From: Varroa destructor | Lineage: Eukaryota > Arthropoda > Arachnida > Mesostigmata > Varroidae | Length of the DNA: 64,000 nucleotides | Direction of reading: 5' to 3' | Assembly (NCBI RefSeq): GCF_002443255.2 | Contig: NW_019211460.1 | Coordinates: 30,166,481-30,230,480 of the forward strand | Shown: positions 14,501 to 29,500 of the stretch, in pieces | Position numbering within the stretch: position 1 is the first letter of the stretch | Layout: every line of letters starts with the position of its first letter | Translations under genes and position numbers: made by a program | The notes under the pieces: generated by a model | Databases searched by the model: none | What the model was told of the DNA's origin: nothing | Seen by the model: the letters and a program-made list of their open reading frames with translations, nothing else

Positions 14501-17500
14501 GTAACATACGCAGGAAGAATCAGTGCATCATCATATGTGGCCGTGTAATTTATAAATGTCGCAAGTTTATCATAACAACGTGTCCAGTAAATAGATAGCC
14601 TGACCGAGATATTCACAAAATGTCGCTGAGCAAGAAATGGCCCCCTATACATCGATCATTTAGTTTTTTTTTACGTATGTGTGTGTGTATATATAATACT
14701 AACCGATCCTGAATAAATTAACTGGGGAAATGAAATGAAAACACACACACGCACACACACACACACACACATTCAGAGCTTTTTCGGGCTATTGCGGAGT
14801 CGAAAACAGGTCAGGCAGCTCCTACTTGCCTTTAATTGATTTAGGCTCCAGCCTATTAATTGAAGTTTGCGTCAACTGCCTTGGAAAGCGTGGCGTATCA
14901 AACCGCTTCCAAACCCATCCATCAAACGGCGACGCGTTTTTAAATATATGCCCACCTTTTCCTATGGGCAGAAGTTTTTTCAAAAACATTCTTAGTCACA
15001 GCGTTTTTGGACAGAAGAAAAACTCTCTCTCAGAGCGGGGGACAAAGCGTAAAGTGGTGCATTTTCATATCGACGATTATTTAATCGCTTGGCGATCGTT
15101 TTAGGGATTGCTTTACGCATAGACACGCTTAGATAAACAACGACAATGAATAGAATTACTCATCGGTTAGGGCAAGATTGCGTTCCATGTACAGAGTCAA
15201 TTGTCTTCTGGTATAGAGAGACGCTACCTATTGTTCGCTATGTCTCATCTGTGAAAATTGTTGGAGCTAAGGGCTAAATAAGATGGTATATTAGGCAATC
15301 AATAGTAACGAAAAGAAGAATCTTCTGCGGTGTTCTAACCAAGCGTGATCGTATGACTTCAGAAAATGAATAAAATTTCCTAGGTTTCTGCTGGACTATC
15401 AATAAGTCTAAATGTCGTCAGTGTTATCTCATTTGAAGAACTGATCTACTGCCAGATAATGGCGAATAGCGTTTTGAGTCGACGGTATTACGGCTTGTGA
15501 AACATCAGTGTATATTGAAGGCGTTGATCTGTACAAGATACAATCGTGTCATATCTGCTATATGCCATTAGATGCTAAGAAGATTTTGAACAACTGATGG
15601 TAGTACGGTAAAAATACGGGAAGTCAAGGCATATTTGAAAAACTCACTAGAAACTTAGTGCCATAAACCGCTACGGCAACTCGTATTGCTTTTGATATAG
15701 TGCAATGTAGTACTGAAATGGTGAAATTAACTGTACATCAGACATCGATCACGCCTCCGTGCAAGTCCTTTCAGACCCAGCTGCATGGGTTTGAAAGAGG
15801 CCACTATTCCTAAGACCAACCCACGGCCGAGTACTCAATGAAGTTGTCGACTGGGATTGTTTTCGATTGGTTAATAGACGGGTCGAGTGGAAACAGGCAT
15901 GAAAGTTCCAGGGTCGTACTTGGAATTCAAAGCCAGCTTTTGAACAATGGCGTATGATAGATTCTTTGCAACTCAGTAACATTGTCTTATTCAATTAGAT
16001 TTGGTTAGAGCTAAGCTCTAACAGACTATCTGTAGCGCCATACATAGCGCACGGGATGCAAAGAAAACAAAAGCCCGTCCACAACTCTCGACTAACCAAT
16101 TAAAAAAGGATCAGGACGGGATGTTTTATCAGATTCCACCGTCGCAGCCTGAACAGAGCCGCTGCCTTAGCTTTTGACTCTAAACACCTCCCGCTCCTTC
16201 GAATAACATAGTTCGTAGATTCTGTAGGGGGTCGTCGTAGTAGTATTCGTTAATCTTGCTAATAAATACGCTGAGTGCGGTAAGCTCCTTTCGCTGCTGT
16301 CCACCGTCGAAAATACAACGCCTGCGTATAGAAGATCCATGAAAGATCACGAGGTTCTAAACCAACGTAGCAGCAACACTTAAGAAGAACCTTGGACATT
16401 ACTCAACCGAGCGGCAGAAGATTCCAACGAAGGAAAGAAAGAAAGGAGAAGGCCAGCAAAAACAAAAACGGCCGTCTGGACAGCCTACCGCCCTTTGGGC
16501 TTTAGATAGGCCGTTACCTGGGACCGTTCTCCTATTAGGGCATCTTAAAGGAAAAAAAAGCCACAAGAGCAGTTAAAGTAGAAATCAAGGCGCGGGCACC
16601 ACGTGACAAAGCCGCCGAGGCGCAATACTTGCTATTGGTTTAGTTTCATCATTTGCTAGACCTAGCGCTACTGGCCACCATGATGTCACGGTTACCGACC
16701 TATCGCACTGTCCCATTATGTGCTAATTGCGGAGTTGTATGTTGTCAAGTCGCTATCGTTGGTTGATTATTGCTGGACATCGGCATAAAGAGAAAAGCAC
16801 AATGGTACTGCGAAGGATCGGTATTGACACCACTATCCAAGGTGAAACCTAAGCGAAAACAGAGTAGAAGAGCGGCTAGTCTCGTTTCTCTGACGACTCC
16901 CAGGTTTACCTGCCTCGTGTCGTGCTGCACTTCTAACTCGACTCTACACGGCCGCCTTGACGTACTTGTCCTCTCTTATCGATATTTCCACTAAGTATAA
17001 GCTCTCCAGAATACACTGTATGTACGGGAATTGAGGTAAACGAAACGCGAAGAGACGAAATCAGGTGTCTCATCTTTGTAAGGTAAACGGACCTTTGTAC
17101 ATCAGTGATCTCGAAAGTGCCCGCAAATGGGAAGCTGGGAAATTTCACTGCATAGGTGCTTTTGATTGGAAAGCAAGGTTGGCTTTTTGAGGGCACAAGC
17201 TGTTTTAGTAAGTTTCGTCGAGTTGGCAGGCTAGCGGGCTTGTTCCCTACCAATGAGGCGGAACAGGTGAGGATATTAATTAACAAATACTAGCGTTTGC
17301 ACAACTGCAGTACATTGAAATGCCGATAAAGGCCAATAAGAACCACTGCTTTTCAAAATTGTTTCGCATCATAGAAAAGTTCGCATCCACGCAAAGGACA
17401 TGCATTGCATAAAATTAATCCAAGAACTTATCTATTCTGTAGTATGCTTCACTATATGTAAATTCTGTAATCAGCGGATTGACGGGTATCAGATGAGCAC

Positions 17501-20500
17501 TAAGTATATCTATCTGTCAGCGGTTGCCGTTGCGACTCTCGTACTTACTTCAACCTAATAGATATGTAGTAATGAGTAATGGAGATGATATTTTGAAGAC
17601 TACAAGCGCTGCTGCACTTGTCCTTACGACCAACTCGAGAAGAATCATCGATACCTCGTTTCCTTGATGCATATCCAAATAATTATTTGCCCTACGATGC
17701 AAATGTGGTATATACCAGAAAAAAACGTGGCCCACTTTTTGGCAAACATGGAACAAAATATAGACTGTGCTATATCACTCGCACGTCTACATGTTAAAGT
17801 TTTTGTGTTTACGACGGATACGCAGTCAGATGAATTCTTCATATGAGAGAAGAATGTGTTGCCTATCAGTGAATCTAGTTACGATTTAGTTTGGATTTGT
17901 TTAAAACGCTGATAATTTTACAGAAACATTTAATTCTATATTCTTATCTATAGTAAGTAACTTAATAATAACTTGAAAATAAATAGAATCTAACGATGCT
18001 TATTTAGAATGTATCTAGGTATCAGTCCTTTTACTACTGACTTTATTAGTCCATGTTGACAGGTTCCACAGTCGTTTGGATCGACACGTCCAGTAGACGA
18101 GAGGTTCAACTGAACTCGCATCTACATAAATCTATAAGAGTCAAGTGTTCGTATCGACGACGTCCAAAAACACGAGAGCCTTTTTACGTTTACCACCTAC
18201 ATTTCTTTCCATCTCGCCAAAAAATGAAGTGACAATGTTTCAGTTCCTTTAAGAGTCTCCATTTGCAATTTCTGTCTGCGTCAGTCACTCCTTCGATTTG
18301 TGCCGCCGGTGATGCGTCTGCACCAATGTACCTACTCTTTTATAGCCAAACCTCTTTTTCTAGAGCCTTTTTCAAGGCTCCTTGCTTTCTCCAATCCCCC
18401 CTTTGTTCCCCCGAATCTGCCTGTCACTCTTGCCCCCTGTTTCTTAGATACGCTAGAAGCAATCGTTTGTGTCGATTCGCCACGGATTCTTATTCCTGTT
18501 TTTCAATGGCGTTTCCGCTTTCACCAACAGCTGAAAAACTCTGTCAAGAATCCAATCGCCGCTATGAACCTGCCGCTGCCACCTTCGTCCAGTGCGACAC
18601 CGCTAGCGGTCCCTTCCGGTTGTCGACTACCTGGCATGCTTCTAGCTCTTATGCGAGCTAGTCTCGTTGCCATATCTGCTTTCTTTGGTCACAGCGCCTC
18701 AGCTGGGTCAGGTAACTTAATGGAGCCGCTGCAGAAGTTAAAGGCAGACCACCCGCCACTACTGCCCTCGCTGTTGCCGCGCTGCGCCACGCGCGAACTA
18801 CTACCCACTGCCTCCTGCGTGAAAATAGCTGCTAACAGACGATTCCGTTCCTGCTGGAATTGCCGCCGCCGCCGCCGCCGCCGCCTGCTAACCCTTTATG
18901 TGGTTGTTCTAAAAATAGAAACAACCAAACCACTCGAACGACAGTGCACAACCCAGGATACGAGACAGCATGCAAAAAACGAGAGAGGGAAGGAGCAAAG
19001 ATGAACATTTCGCGAGAAACACGTGAGGTGGAGTCCACGCTGTTCCAGCCTCTTTCCCAAGAGCCGCAGCTACTTCCATGAGCGGGCGGCGTTGCATGAC
19101 GACGAGAATTACGGCAACAACGTATAAATAATGAGACAAAAACAAGCGGAAATTAGGGTTAAGCCGCTTTGGCTCAAGAGGTTCAAATGAGCGAGCAACC
19201 ACAATCGGCTCTTTTTACAGCTCAGAATCAACAGCCGCGTTTCGTGCCCGTTACGTCATATCTCTGCGACGCTTGCGTTGAACGAGTTTTCCAGCCTTCA
19301 GCAGCAGGACCTTGAATAGGTGACTTTCCTACGTTGTGGCAGAACGTAGCACTCTACCGTGTTAGTGACCCCAATTTCGCTGTATCCCTTCTCCGCGTTG
19401 AGTAAATGCCACTTGAATGAACAACTCAGCCGCCAGCAGACTGCCGTAGAATTTGTGGCGTCGTTCAAGTCGGACGGTAACTAGCGATTGTGAAGACAAA
19501 TCTGCAGAACTGCGGAAGAAGTATTTTCCGTGTCGAAAAACATACATTGATTTTGCCAATTTGAAGTTTTATGCCTTACCTTCCTATACCTCCTAGTTCC
19601 GCCGTTAATTTCTCTAGCTGAATACCGCTAAAGATTCTAACACAACAAGCTTAAAATGAATGCAACCATACGGGTAAATAGGGATTTCAGCGCAAAGCTG
19701 GTTTTCGTCATATAAACGCTGTCACATAAATGTCCTGCACGGTCTTCGCCCCTTTAAAAATCTGCCAACACGTTTTTGAAAATTCGCAATTAACTATTAC
19801 AAAAAAACAGACATGGGCAAGTTTAGGGCATTCAGTACAAGACCAAGCTCGGGTGAGGAATGGTATTCACCAATTTGTCCCGGCCAGGAAATGCGCTAGA
19901 GGTTTGCTATGGCCCGAAAAAAATTACCTAGCTTCATTATTTATATAACGAAACAAATTTATACATTTCAGCGAAAGCGGGCGCTTTTTCTCGTCGTACA
20001 GCCACACATACAGGGTCGAATTGTGATGCATATGATAGTGGATACATTATATATGGATATTCTGAACAAAAAATGGTGATAATACCCGCGACTACATTGC
20101 TTAGTAACGAGGACGGCATTCTGCCAACCAGCAAATCAAAGACCGACAAACTTAAAAACGAGCTGTCGTCATACGGATACAATGATTTAGCCAGTTTTTG
20201 CGCAAAAAATGAAGCACCAAAAAAACGTATGAATTTTAAAAAAAAATCGCTGTTGAAAGATAACCTTTGATCTCCGAACTTCACGACGATTGCTTGTCTA
20301 ACAATGTGGATGCTCTATGGAATCTTCTGAAAATTATCGTGTGAAATATTAAGAAAAGTACCTATTATAGTTTTGATGTGTACAGCTGTCTCAAACTATT
20401 TGGGGGTTTTGTTGTTTTAAATATGGTTAAAAAAAATGAGCAAAACGCGAAATGATATATCTGGTAGAGTCGAATTTTATATATGAAGTGGCATTTGTTC

Positions 20501-23500
20501 TACTTATGTACTGTTATTTAATACAAGAACACTTTCCTCAACTGCAATATAATAATAATAATAATAATAATAACACGCCCTCTGTTATATGACGCATTGA
20601 TCATGGCGTCGATAAAGCGCGCAGATAGAAACTCATTTAGCTCAATCATCCCTACTTATTCTAATGCCTGCGTCTCTCATGATTCATCCAGACAACTTTG
20701 AAAGCCGTTACTTTCTAAAGAAAAACACGTCCAAGGAGCATGCATTCATAGAACGAGTCCTTAAAGGTTCTCAGTATTTTTTTGCCTTATTTCACTCGTT
20801 AGTTAAAAATCTACTTAGAAGCAAACATTAGGTTCGTTATAGAAATAAGCAGGCCTTTATGTCGTTCGTGACGGTCGACCGATTTAATAAACCAGCCAAC
20901 CAGCCAGCCAGAAGCGCATGAAGAGCTTCAAAATAACGTTTGGCGATGTGCTCGAATCTCAGTGACCAATATCAGGACAAGAAGCTAACGTTACTAAAGC
21001 TAACGTTTTAATAATTTAGCATTATAACGACTGGCGGATATGTTTGGCTACTCAGGGTCAAAGACGGCGCCATTGACCAAAACGAATAAGAACAAACTCG
21101 AACACCTTGGAAAATAAAGTCACATAGAAAAACTAAACAACATCTATCCGCGTTGTATATTCTATCGTTCCCGTCCAAAAGCACTTGCACTTGGGACTGT
21201 ACGGCACTAGAGGCACTTGATAACGTATGAGAGTCGAGAGCAACGGCCTTTCGCGCCTTCCCTCGAGCACTTAAATCCATCTAATTTCTATCCAGCATTG
21301 AGGGATGGAATTCTCTACTTCAGTGTGTGGCAGCTAGCAGTCAAGTTCCTTTTGTTCATGCTGTGTACGTAACTCCGTAAATAGACTTGAAAAAAATCGA
21401 GGAAGCGCCCTCAACAGCTTTTCCACCCAAAATCAACGAAGAGGTACAGTCGAACGGGCTCGATTACGTATGTAGTCATCAGTTAACTCAGTAAATGATC
21501 GGTCTCATTTCCCGGGAAAGACGAGCCTCTGACACGTCCGAAGTTCATTACGAGAGTGGGCTGAATAAAGTGCTTGCGTGCTTACCCTCCAAATGGAACT
21601 CAATAAAATCTTCATATCTTGAAATAATTTCGTTAAGTTCTAAGTTTGGCGGTAATGCCTTTGTTAAGCACCACGCTTCAAATGACCAGCGGTCTCGCCT
21701 AAATCCAACCTTCGAACCGTGTCTCTGGTTTCGAACCTAGACCATCTTACGTGTTCCTAAACTCCACAGACAAACGTGCTATCGTTACGTTACCACGGAA
21801 ACTATAGAGCAAGTGAAACCACCAACGTACATACAACGAATACATCCCAGGAGCGCCCAAACGATATCAGACAGCCTAGTGCATTATACCTGAACTATGT
21901 CTAAGAACTACGAACTATCCCTCCGTATCATCTTCGTCAAGGTGCTAGCTCATAAACTGTTGTAACACGCGTCAATTCGCCTCTTAACTCTATGCTATAG
22001 AGGGTACGGGAAAGAAAACATACATACAATATCAATCATTGAACATCTCAGACAACGTCATCGGTCGTAGTGATCAGATGGAGCAGAAAATAACCGGGAG
22101 GCGAAATACAAGGCTTTAGCTAAGGACCGACTGGGTGGCTGAGAATCTCAATAAAGAAACCTCGCCTAAGCGAACAGTTGGTACGCGATAGGGGCACCGG
22201 TAGCTCCGAGGCTCGACATCAAGAGTAGCACCGTTTGTTTGGTGAAGCGTATACAACTTTCATCTGTACTTCGTACAGTACGAGGACGCACCTCCGCGAA
22301 GTCGGCCAACAATATCGGCCATGTGCTCCGATGTTCAGGGCTTTTTTAATGCGTCTGTCTTCCCTTAGGCAAGCAAACATACATACTAAAATTGTATTGC
22401 ACCGATAAGAGTGCCCAGCAAAGTTTTGCAGGTTATTGAAAATCGCGCGTTGGTTACCATGGTAGTCCGTCTCTTATGATCATTTATGCATTGAAATGGT
22501 CGGAGTTGTTTTGGATCTAAGCGAGGCTGATTTCAACTGTAATAATATGAAATTCCCGCAAATAGACGAGCAGATATGGCCTGGTGGCTTCTAATGTTTT
22601 GGAAAATGTTTATTGCTACTGCATATCCTAACTAATTACCGTAGATAGTAAATACTGGGGTATGCATTAGAGAAGCACCAGCCACCAAGAACAGCGTCTT
22701 TTTTGTATTCGTTAGTGACAATCTGTGATCGCATTAAAGGGTAATGACGAATTTAATAATAACAAAGTGCAGCTTCAGTTCAAAAACAACAAACTGATAT
22801 ATATACGGGCAATATGGGCAAACTCCATATATATATATATATATATAGAGTTTGCCCAGAAAATAACTGCGGGTTTTTAGAACTTTCGCTTCCCCTTTCA
22901 GTTCTGTCCTGTTTTGTTTACTTTTTGTTCTATTTATCTCTGCAGGGCCGAAAAAAGAAAATTTCATCTCAAAAAAATAGATACTGCTAATTAAACGTGT
23001 TGAACGACTACCGTATTTTGCCTTCTGTCGAGCTGCCGAAGTAGCGTGGCATATTTGCGATGAAGGCTAAACATCTGAGAGGACTGCTCAAAAATGTCTT
23101 GCCAACTTCAACGATGGAATGTTAAATCTGGTAGATGCTCTTACCTCAGATTCACACATCCGAGCACCTCGGCATAGATGTGAATATTTATAGTTTCTCT
23201 CCCAGTTACTTTTTAATCCGTTTGGTATTTTCCCACAACTCCAGATTTATTGAACTTCTCCAGCGCTCATCTTACTATTTATATCTATGCCAATTATGTT
23301 GTTAATATTATCCTCGATATTATCATATAATTATTCGTCCTATACATCAAAACTAGACAAATAATGGCTAACAGTTGACCGGTGACTGACCTAAGCGATG
23401 TACGGGGCGGCTGCTGTGTTACTGGCGATTGCGTAGCATTTTCGTCCTGCTCGGAAGGATGAAGGTACGGATACACCTGGTTGCCTTCCTCGTAGAAGCT

Positions 23501-26500
23501 TACGCTGTTTGTGGTCTTGGTCATCGTTGAGCTGCTTGTTGAGGTGTTCGCCATAGCGGATTCTAGCGAACTAGCGGTGACCATAGGCATAGCGCTGTTG
23601 GCTAGAAGGTTATTATTATTAGTAGCATTATTAGTTGTAGATTGGCCTGGTACCTGCGGTTTAACTAGACTGCCTTCCCTACTGCGCTGCATAGCCTGGT
23701 ATGACGGAGGGGACTCCTTCTGCAAGTACGTCCAGGTGGATGGACAAAAAAATGGCAGAGGGATAGCGTTAGGATCATAGAAGCGAGCATAAAATACAAA
23801 TAACAATGATAATGAATACGTGCAATCATAGACATGAAGAGTGAGGTCAGCTCGTTGAGAGCTCAAATGCAGCATAATGCGTTCTCATCCTCAACATTAG
23901 TCGTGCTCCAGGAAGACTATCGATCTCCGCCAGCCAATGATTTATGTTTTTTCGGCTGTACTCAATTATCGACTCGATATGGCCAAAAGATTTCTGAGAG
24001 ATTTTAGACAATTTTTATGAGCAACGGTTCTCATGTTGTCTTTCTAATGATCCGCTCAGAAAAGCCATTATAGAGATTTTGTCCTCTCGTTATAATATAT
24101 TAGACGGACAGACATTTGAAACGATCTGATTTAAGCCAGTAGGTTAGAATTTCACTAACTCAAAACTAGTTATCCCATTTTTTAAAACCCGGGCGGACCC
24201 AACTTGTAAAGTGTTTATTTCCCTTCGACATACTTGGTACGGTGTCGTGGCTCCTGTTTGCGGGCTTTGTCCGTAGACACTCTGCGGAAGCGCCTGACCA
24301 TTGCGCTCGAATGTTGGTTCCTGGTAATGGTCCTGTAGGAGAATGGATTTGAAAGGAGCAAATGAGTGCAATATACCGGCAATAAGTTGACCTGTTTCTA
24401 GGATTCTCAAGAAACTTACAAACACATATATAAGTTTTGTGCTAGCTCTAGTTTCACAATAAATGCAGCCAATAAAAATAAACGTCTAAGGTTTTGAGGT
24501 AATCATGAGAAAAGCAAACCTTTCGGGCACCACTCTACTCTTTTGTGATAAGGAATTAAGTGAAAAGTTACAAATGTAACAATAAAAAATGGCTTAGAAT
24601 TTTTAGAATAAATTAATCATGTTAAACTTAAGTATAATCAAGATTCATCATCGGATTGAATGTAAACGATAGGGTTTAATTAGATGGCGGGTCTTCGAGC
24701 GCTGCTGTTAATTCGTTCACTGGCTTTAGCTGCCATATCATTATTGCATTATAAGTTCTTGTGTGTGCGAAAGTTTAGGAAACCTATACAGTAATTTCAA
24801 TAGCTTTCAGGCGGAGATACGTAGGGTTTCGAAGAATTGTAAGCAAAGCTATACAGATAATCAACCCGTGAATACGCGCTCTATATACTGTTACGGTCAG
24901 AATTGTGAATAGGATAGTGGAAGAGCTGCCAGTTCGGAAACGACTAGGGTCTTGCCGTTATATTGCCAGCCTTCGACTAACGGCCTTGTCCTTTACATAC
25001 ACATATCCCTTGTTGTCGGATAGTATCCCTTCGTATTAGAATGCAGATTTGACGAGATCGGAGCCGGAGGTCGGTTCCTTACACGTAGAACATATTCGAA
25101 ACCACGTACATTTTGGCGCGATACGCTACCGTCTACTCCTTACTACTCTGCTGTTTAAGACCTGCGCGCTGGTTAGCCCCAATATCGTGATTCCTTGGAT
25201 ACCATAATACATTCACAAAATACTAAAGACCATTGAACTGTGGCCTATAATACGTAATATAACGTTAATTACAAACGGAAATCTTCATTTTCCTTTAATA
25301 ATGGATAATTAAGCAATATTAGGTAAGTTCAAGCCTTCTAGTCAGACAATGCTTTTCAGTAGTAAAAAAAAAAGTTGCGCAATTACGTCGTTAAGTTTAT
25401 CTGCGTCGAACTCTCCGACCAAACAAAATTATTTTTCTAGAGCGTGAGCTTTGTTCCCATTTCGAATACTATCCCGCTGAATTGGTTAAATCAAAAGCCT
25501 TGATTTTTTTCACACATGGCAAATGTATAGCAACATGTTTGCCTAAGTACCCACCGCCATTCATCGGGTTACAGCATGATCAACGTTCTTGACGCCATAT
25601 TTCATCCGAGGAAGTTTCTAAAAGTTAAAAGCTTCTTTTTCTTTACGCTAGTCCTCGACAGTATCCACGCTAACAGTGTTTTCTTAACGGTTGTTTTACC
25701 TAAGTAGCCTTTTAATTTAAATCAACACATATGTGCCAGGAAAACGAGCAGGCCACTATCCTATCATTTCATGATCTTAGTTCTTCAGATCTACTGAATT
25801 GCGCCACTCGGTGCGGTGCTGCTTCAGAGGTTCTCGGCACCTCGCAGACTACGTACCTGTGTCGCATGTTGCCTTTGTAACGACGGTTTCCTTTCAAGTC
25901 CCCCGCCAGCTGATTTTTGACTGCTCGCTTGTTGAGCAATGATAGCACCTTGCGCCCCAACTTGTTGCTGCTGCTGCTGCTGCTGTTGTTGTTGTTGTTG
26001 TTGTCCTGTGGCACCAAATGTTGTGTGTCCCTGTTGCTGGGTCTTGGGCACCACGTGGACATCTTGCGGTAACTTCGCACCTCCCGCTTGCTGCTGTTGG
26101 TTTTGGCCCTGATACATAGTAGCGTACAGATTGGCATAGCTAGTTAACGAGTAAACACTAATCATGCATAGGCTGTAGTGGTATCTCGACGTGATGCTCA
26201 TAATCAAAGCCTACCTTTCAACCCCTATGAGCCCAATGTCGCCCGATCAAATGACATACGCACAAAGCGGCAAGTTTGGCATTGCTAAGCACTGGGTCCT
26301 GTGTTTTTTTGCCAGCTGTGTATTATTCGTCAGGAAAGGGGGCAATTTGATTAGCTAGCCGAAAAACTAGGTACCTGATTCGAAGTCGCTTGTTGATGTT
26401 GTTGCTGTCCAGTGACTTTTTCTGTGATCGTTCGATCAGGCTGATCAAATGAATTGTAATCCAACAATCGTAAGCCGGCCGTGGACGTCCCATCGTAGAG

Positions 26501-29500
26501 AGTCGACGAACCTTGGTTCGCAATGATTTGTTTATCGGTTGCGGAGTTGAACCACGATCGTGAGTCTTCGTCATCATCGATGCTTTTGGACACACAAGGG
26601 CCTGAACCCATTAAGCTTCCGCCAGTTTTTTCGTAAGCACCATGTCGTTCGGCGCTGCAATGATAATGTAAAATGAAAAGAAAAACATGTCCATTTACTT
26701 ATTGGATAAATTATTACTTTGGAGAGACTATAACATGACAGGCTCTTTGTTCTATCGTCCTAACTAAATAAAAGAATGGCTCATTAAAACGTTAATGTAG
26801 ATCGGCTCTATGAAGTGCAATTTGTTGATGAGTTTCGTAACACCCCTTCGTTCAGTCTGCTATGAATTCAAGAGTTTCTAACAGTAAAAGACATAAGTTT
26901 GTCCATTTTCAGAAAGTCTCTGTTAGAGTTGATCGTTTGGCATGCCCTGCTTGGAAGCCATCCTGAGCCAGCCGGTCACAGCCGTCCTGACCTTCATCAT
27001 AATTGTATATACGAGACACGAAAAATGAAGTAGTTTCTTCCTGCTAACTCAAGCAAATGGTGTGGATGCAACAAACAATACGCTGACGCTATAAACGACG
27101 CGTGACATAGTCGTGTATACACATTACGTATTGTCTCTTAGGCGGCGGTGCTTTTTGGCGGAGAGACACGAACCAAGCATGCAAAGGTACTGCGACCATT
27201 CAACAATAAGACTCGTTAAAAATCTATCGCGCAGATTTCCGTCAGTGGACGAGACGATTCCACCTTATCACAGACAGTCGATGTAACTTCAATTAATCAT
27301 AGAGATACACTGCTGCCTATCTCCACTTGGATAATAGTAACACAGAAGGATCTCCGGTTCTACGCACATAATTTTTCAATTGTGCAGTTTCAGCCGCCCT
27401 GCTTACCTTGTCGAATTTGCCGACGAAAATAGGAAAGAAACACGCTCAAAACCATGTCCACTTGCTGATGGTACCAGGTTGGTCAACCAACATGAAAATT
27501 CAATTTGCCGCATGGGAATACAGTTGAGAATCGAGACTTTTAGTTGTAATCCGAACATCATACGCGCTTTCTGGCTTCAAAAGGGAATCTTTTGAGAATG
27601 CCTTGAACGTCCTAAATAGGTCCGTTGCGTTTCATTGTTGGTCTTTGCTCAGCTCGTTCGCTTCAACAAGCACAAGGCTACGAATGCAACAGAACTAGCC
27701 GCAATTAGGCAAAAAAGAATCAAGTATGCGTGCCGTGTTCGTCTGAAAGGCAGTCCCCATCTACTCGCTATGCATGCTCCATGCATCATCAACGGTATCA
27801 TCATTGCTCTTAGCACTTGCTACCTACCCATCTTCATCGTCAAAATGGCCGTCCTCGTCTTCGTAATGTCCATCGGCGCCATCTTGGTGATAGCACCCTT
27901 CGTCGTCATAATATACACCTTCGATGTATTCGCCGTCGTCGTCATTTTCATAGTAGCCGTCCTGAGCATCGTCTGCATATTCGCCATTTCCATATTTATC
28001 CATGTAGTCCTCATCCCTGGATCAATCGGTTTTGTGCAATTGTTACTCATTCATAACTGCACTTATTACTAATATTGTGCTATTGGTCTACGATTGTTCC
28101 TAAACAGATGCTTCGAGTTCTGTGTCCGGCAACAACGTTAAGCACTGTTTCAGTAGATCTGCGATTATTTGTCGTTTTATGCGTCAATCGTATAGTAACT
28201 GGGTAGAATCAAGCGTACAATACATTGCATGCTCTCCCGTATTTGGGTCAATTAAGGGAAGAAAAACAAAGGATGGCTCTGCTGAGAAGAAAGAAAAGAA
28301 TGTTCACTCGGGTTTCAAAAACTAAGCTATTCCTGCTGGCAAACACTTCACTGAAAAATCCGTGAAAGTTTCTAGTCATGTGCGGATACTTGTATTTCAA
28401 GATTAGTTGGTTCTACGTACGTTTTTTATATACGTGCTTTTATATAATAAGTACTATTCAGGGTAATAGATCTATGTTGTTCATATGAGGAAATTAAACT
28501 TCGCGCCCTGGTATCTTCTTATGAACATAAGTACGGACTAAACCTAAATTAGACTATCATCTAGATGAAGCTTGTACTACTGAAGGCATTATACTGCAGG
28601 CACTTCCAGTGAAATACCGCTATGGCAGTTGACGCTTACGAACGCGGTCTTTTGCGAATGTTCTCATCCTAAACTACTACACAAGGTATTATAAATCGTC
28701 GGCCAAAACTGCGATCACACTTCTTCAAGTCTTCAACAAACATTACTAGTGATCTATTTACAATTATCTAAATGAGCTTACTCGTAATTCTGCTGATTAT
28801 CTTCTTCGTCCTCGTCCTCATTGTACGGGTCATGGTAGTCTTTGTCATCGTCCCGGTACGGGTCATGGCCTGCCCAAAAGAACACAAGTAACGGGACAGA
28901 ATGAGAATGCTGGATTTCCGTACAGATATAGTTATAAAATAGGTCGTATATCAGCGTGGAGCCAGCGTTCGCAACCTTAAACTTTCGTTAACCTAAGGTG
29001 CCATTCAGATGAACGATGAAAGGACTTAGTCGGCAACCCATATATGCCATTGGCGAACCCTCACCAGGTTTTGTTTGGATGGGTTTCGGGTGTATAAGTT
29101 TGACAGGCCGTCGGGGATGTGACGATTGATTCGGATGCAGTCTCAGTTGCGCGGGGTTGACTTGACCGAGATTCATCCGCTGGTTCATCTGATTCATAGC
29201 GTTCATTTGATTATTCAGATAGTTATGTCCTTGGTGCTGTCCGGGCGTGACGTAAAAATCGTCGTGCATCGGAGAATAGTCTATCGTATCTTGCCTTCCC
29301 CAGTTTCGATTTACCGTTCCGTAGCAGCCTATAAAAACATCGAACACGAACGAAAAATCATTTAAATCCACAAGTTATTATAGTAGATGTTCCGTAGTTT
29401 CCAATGTCCATTTTGGTGGAAATCTTCTCTCTCCCTTATCTTGTCATATAAAATTCTATTGCGACATGTGGCTATATACGTTAGATCGTGTTTTGATGTA

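Larger units (their letters stand above)
8337..23390. other. Long unc-13 intron (15 kb)
   Basis: The stretch lies between the donor GTCAGT at 23390 and the acceptor CCTCAG at 8337. It holds microsatellites (AAT at 20547, GT and CA near 14.7 kb), a TA hairpin at 22815 and the GC island at 18.26-19.1 kb. No conserved protein was recognised on either strand; frames of 100-140 codons at 11336-11686 and 12349-12777 are compatible with chance. Confidence 0.55.

Noticed and set aside
18300..19004. Plus-strand 234-codon frame
   Set aside because: This is the longest open frame apart from MPI, but it lies in a GC-rich, pyrimidine-biased block where several frames are open; it has Leu/Pro/Ser-biased composition and no recognisable domain.
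27635..28072. Plus-strand 145-codon hydrophobic frame resembling a membrane protein
   Set aside because: Val/Ile/Phe-rich sequence arises from the complement of GAC/GAT/GAA codons in the acidic unc-13 exon 28016-27828.
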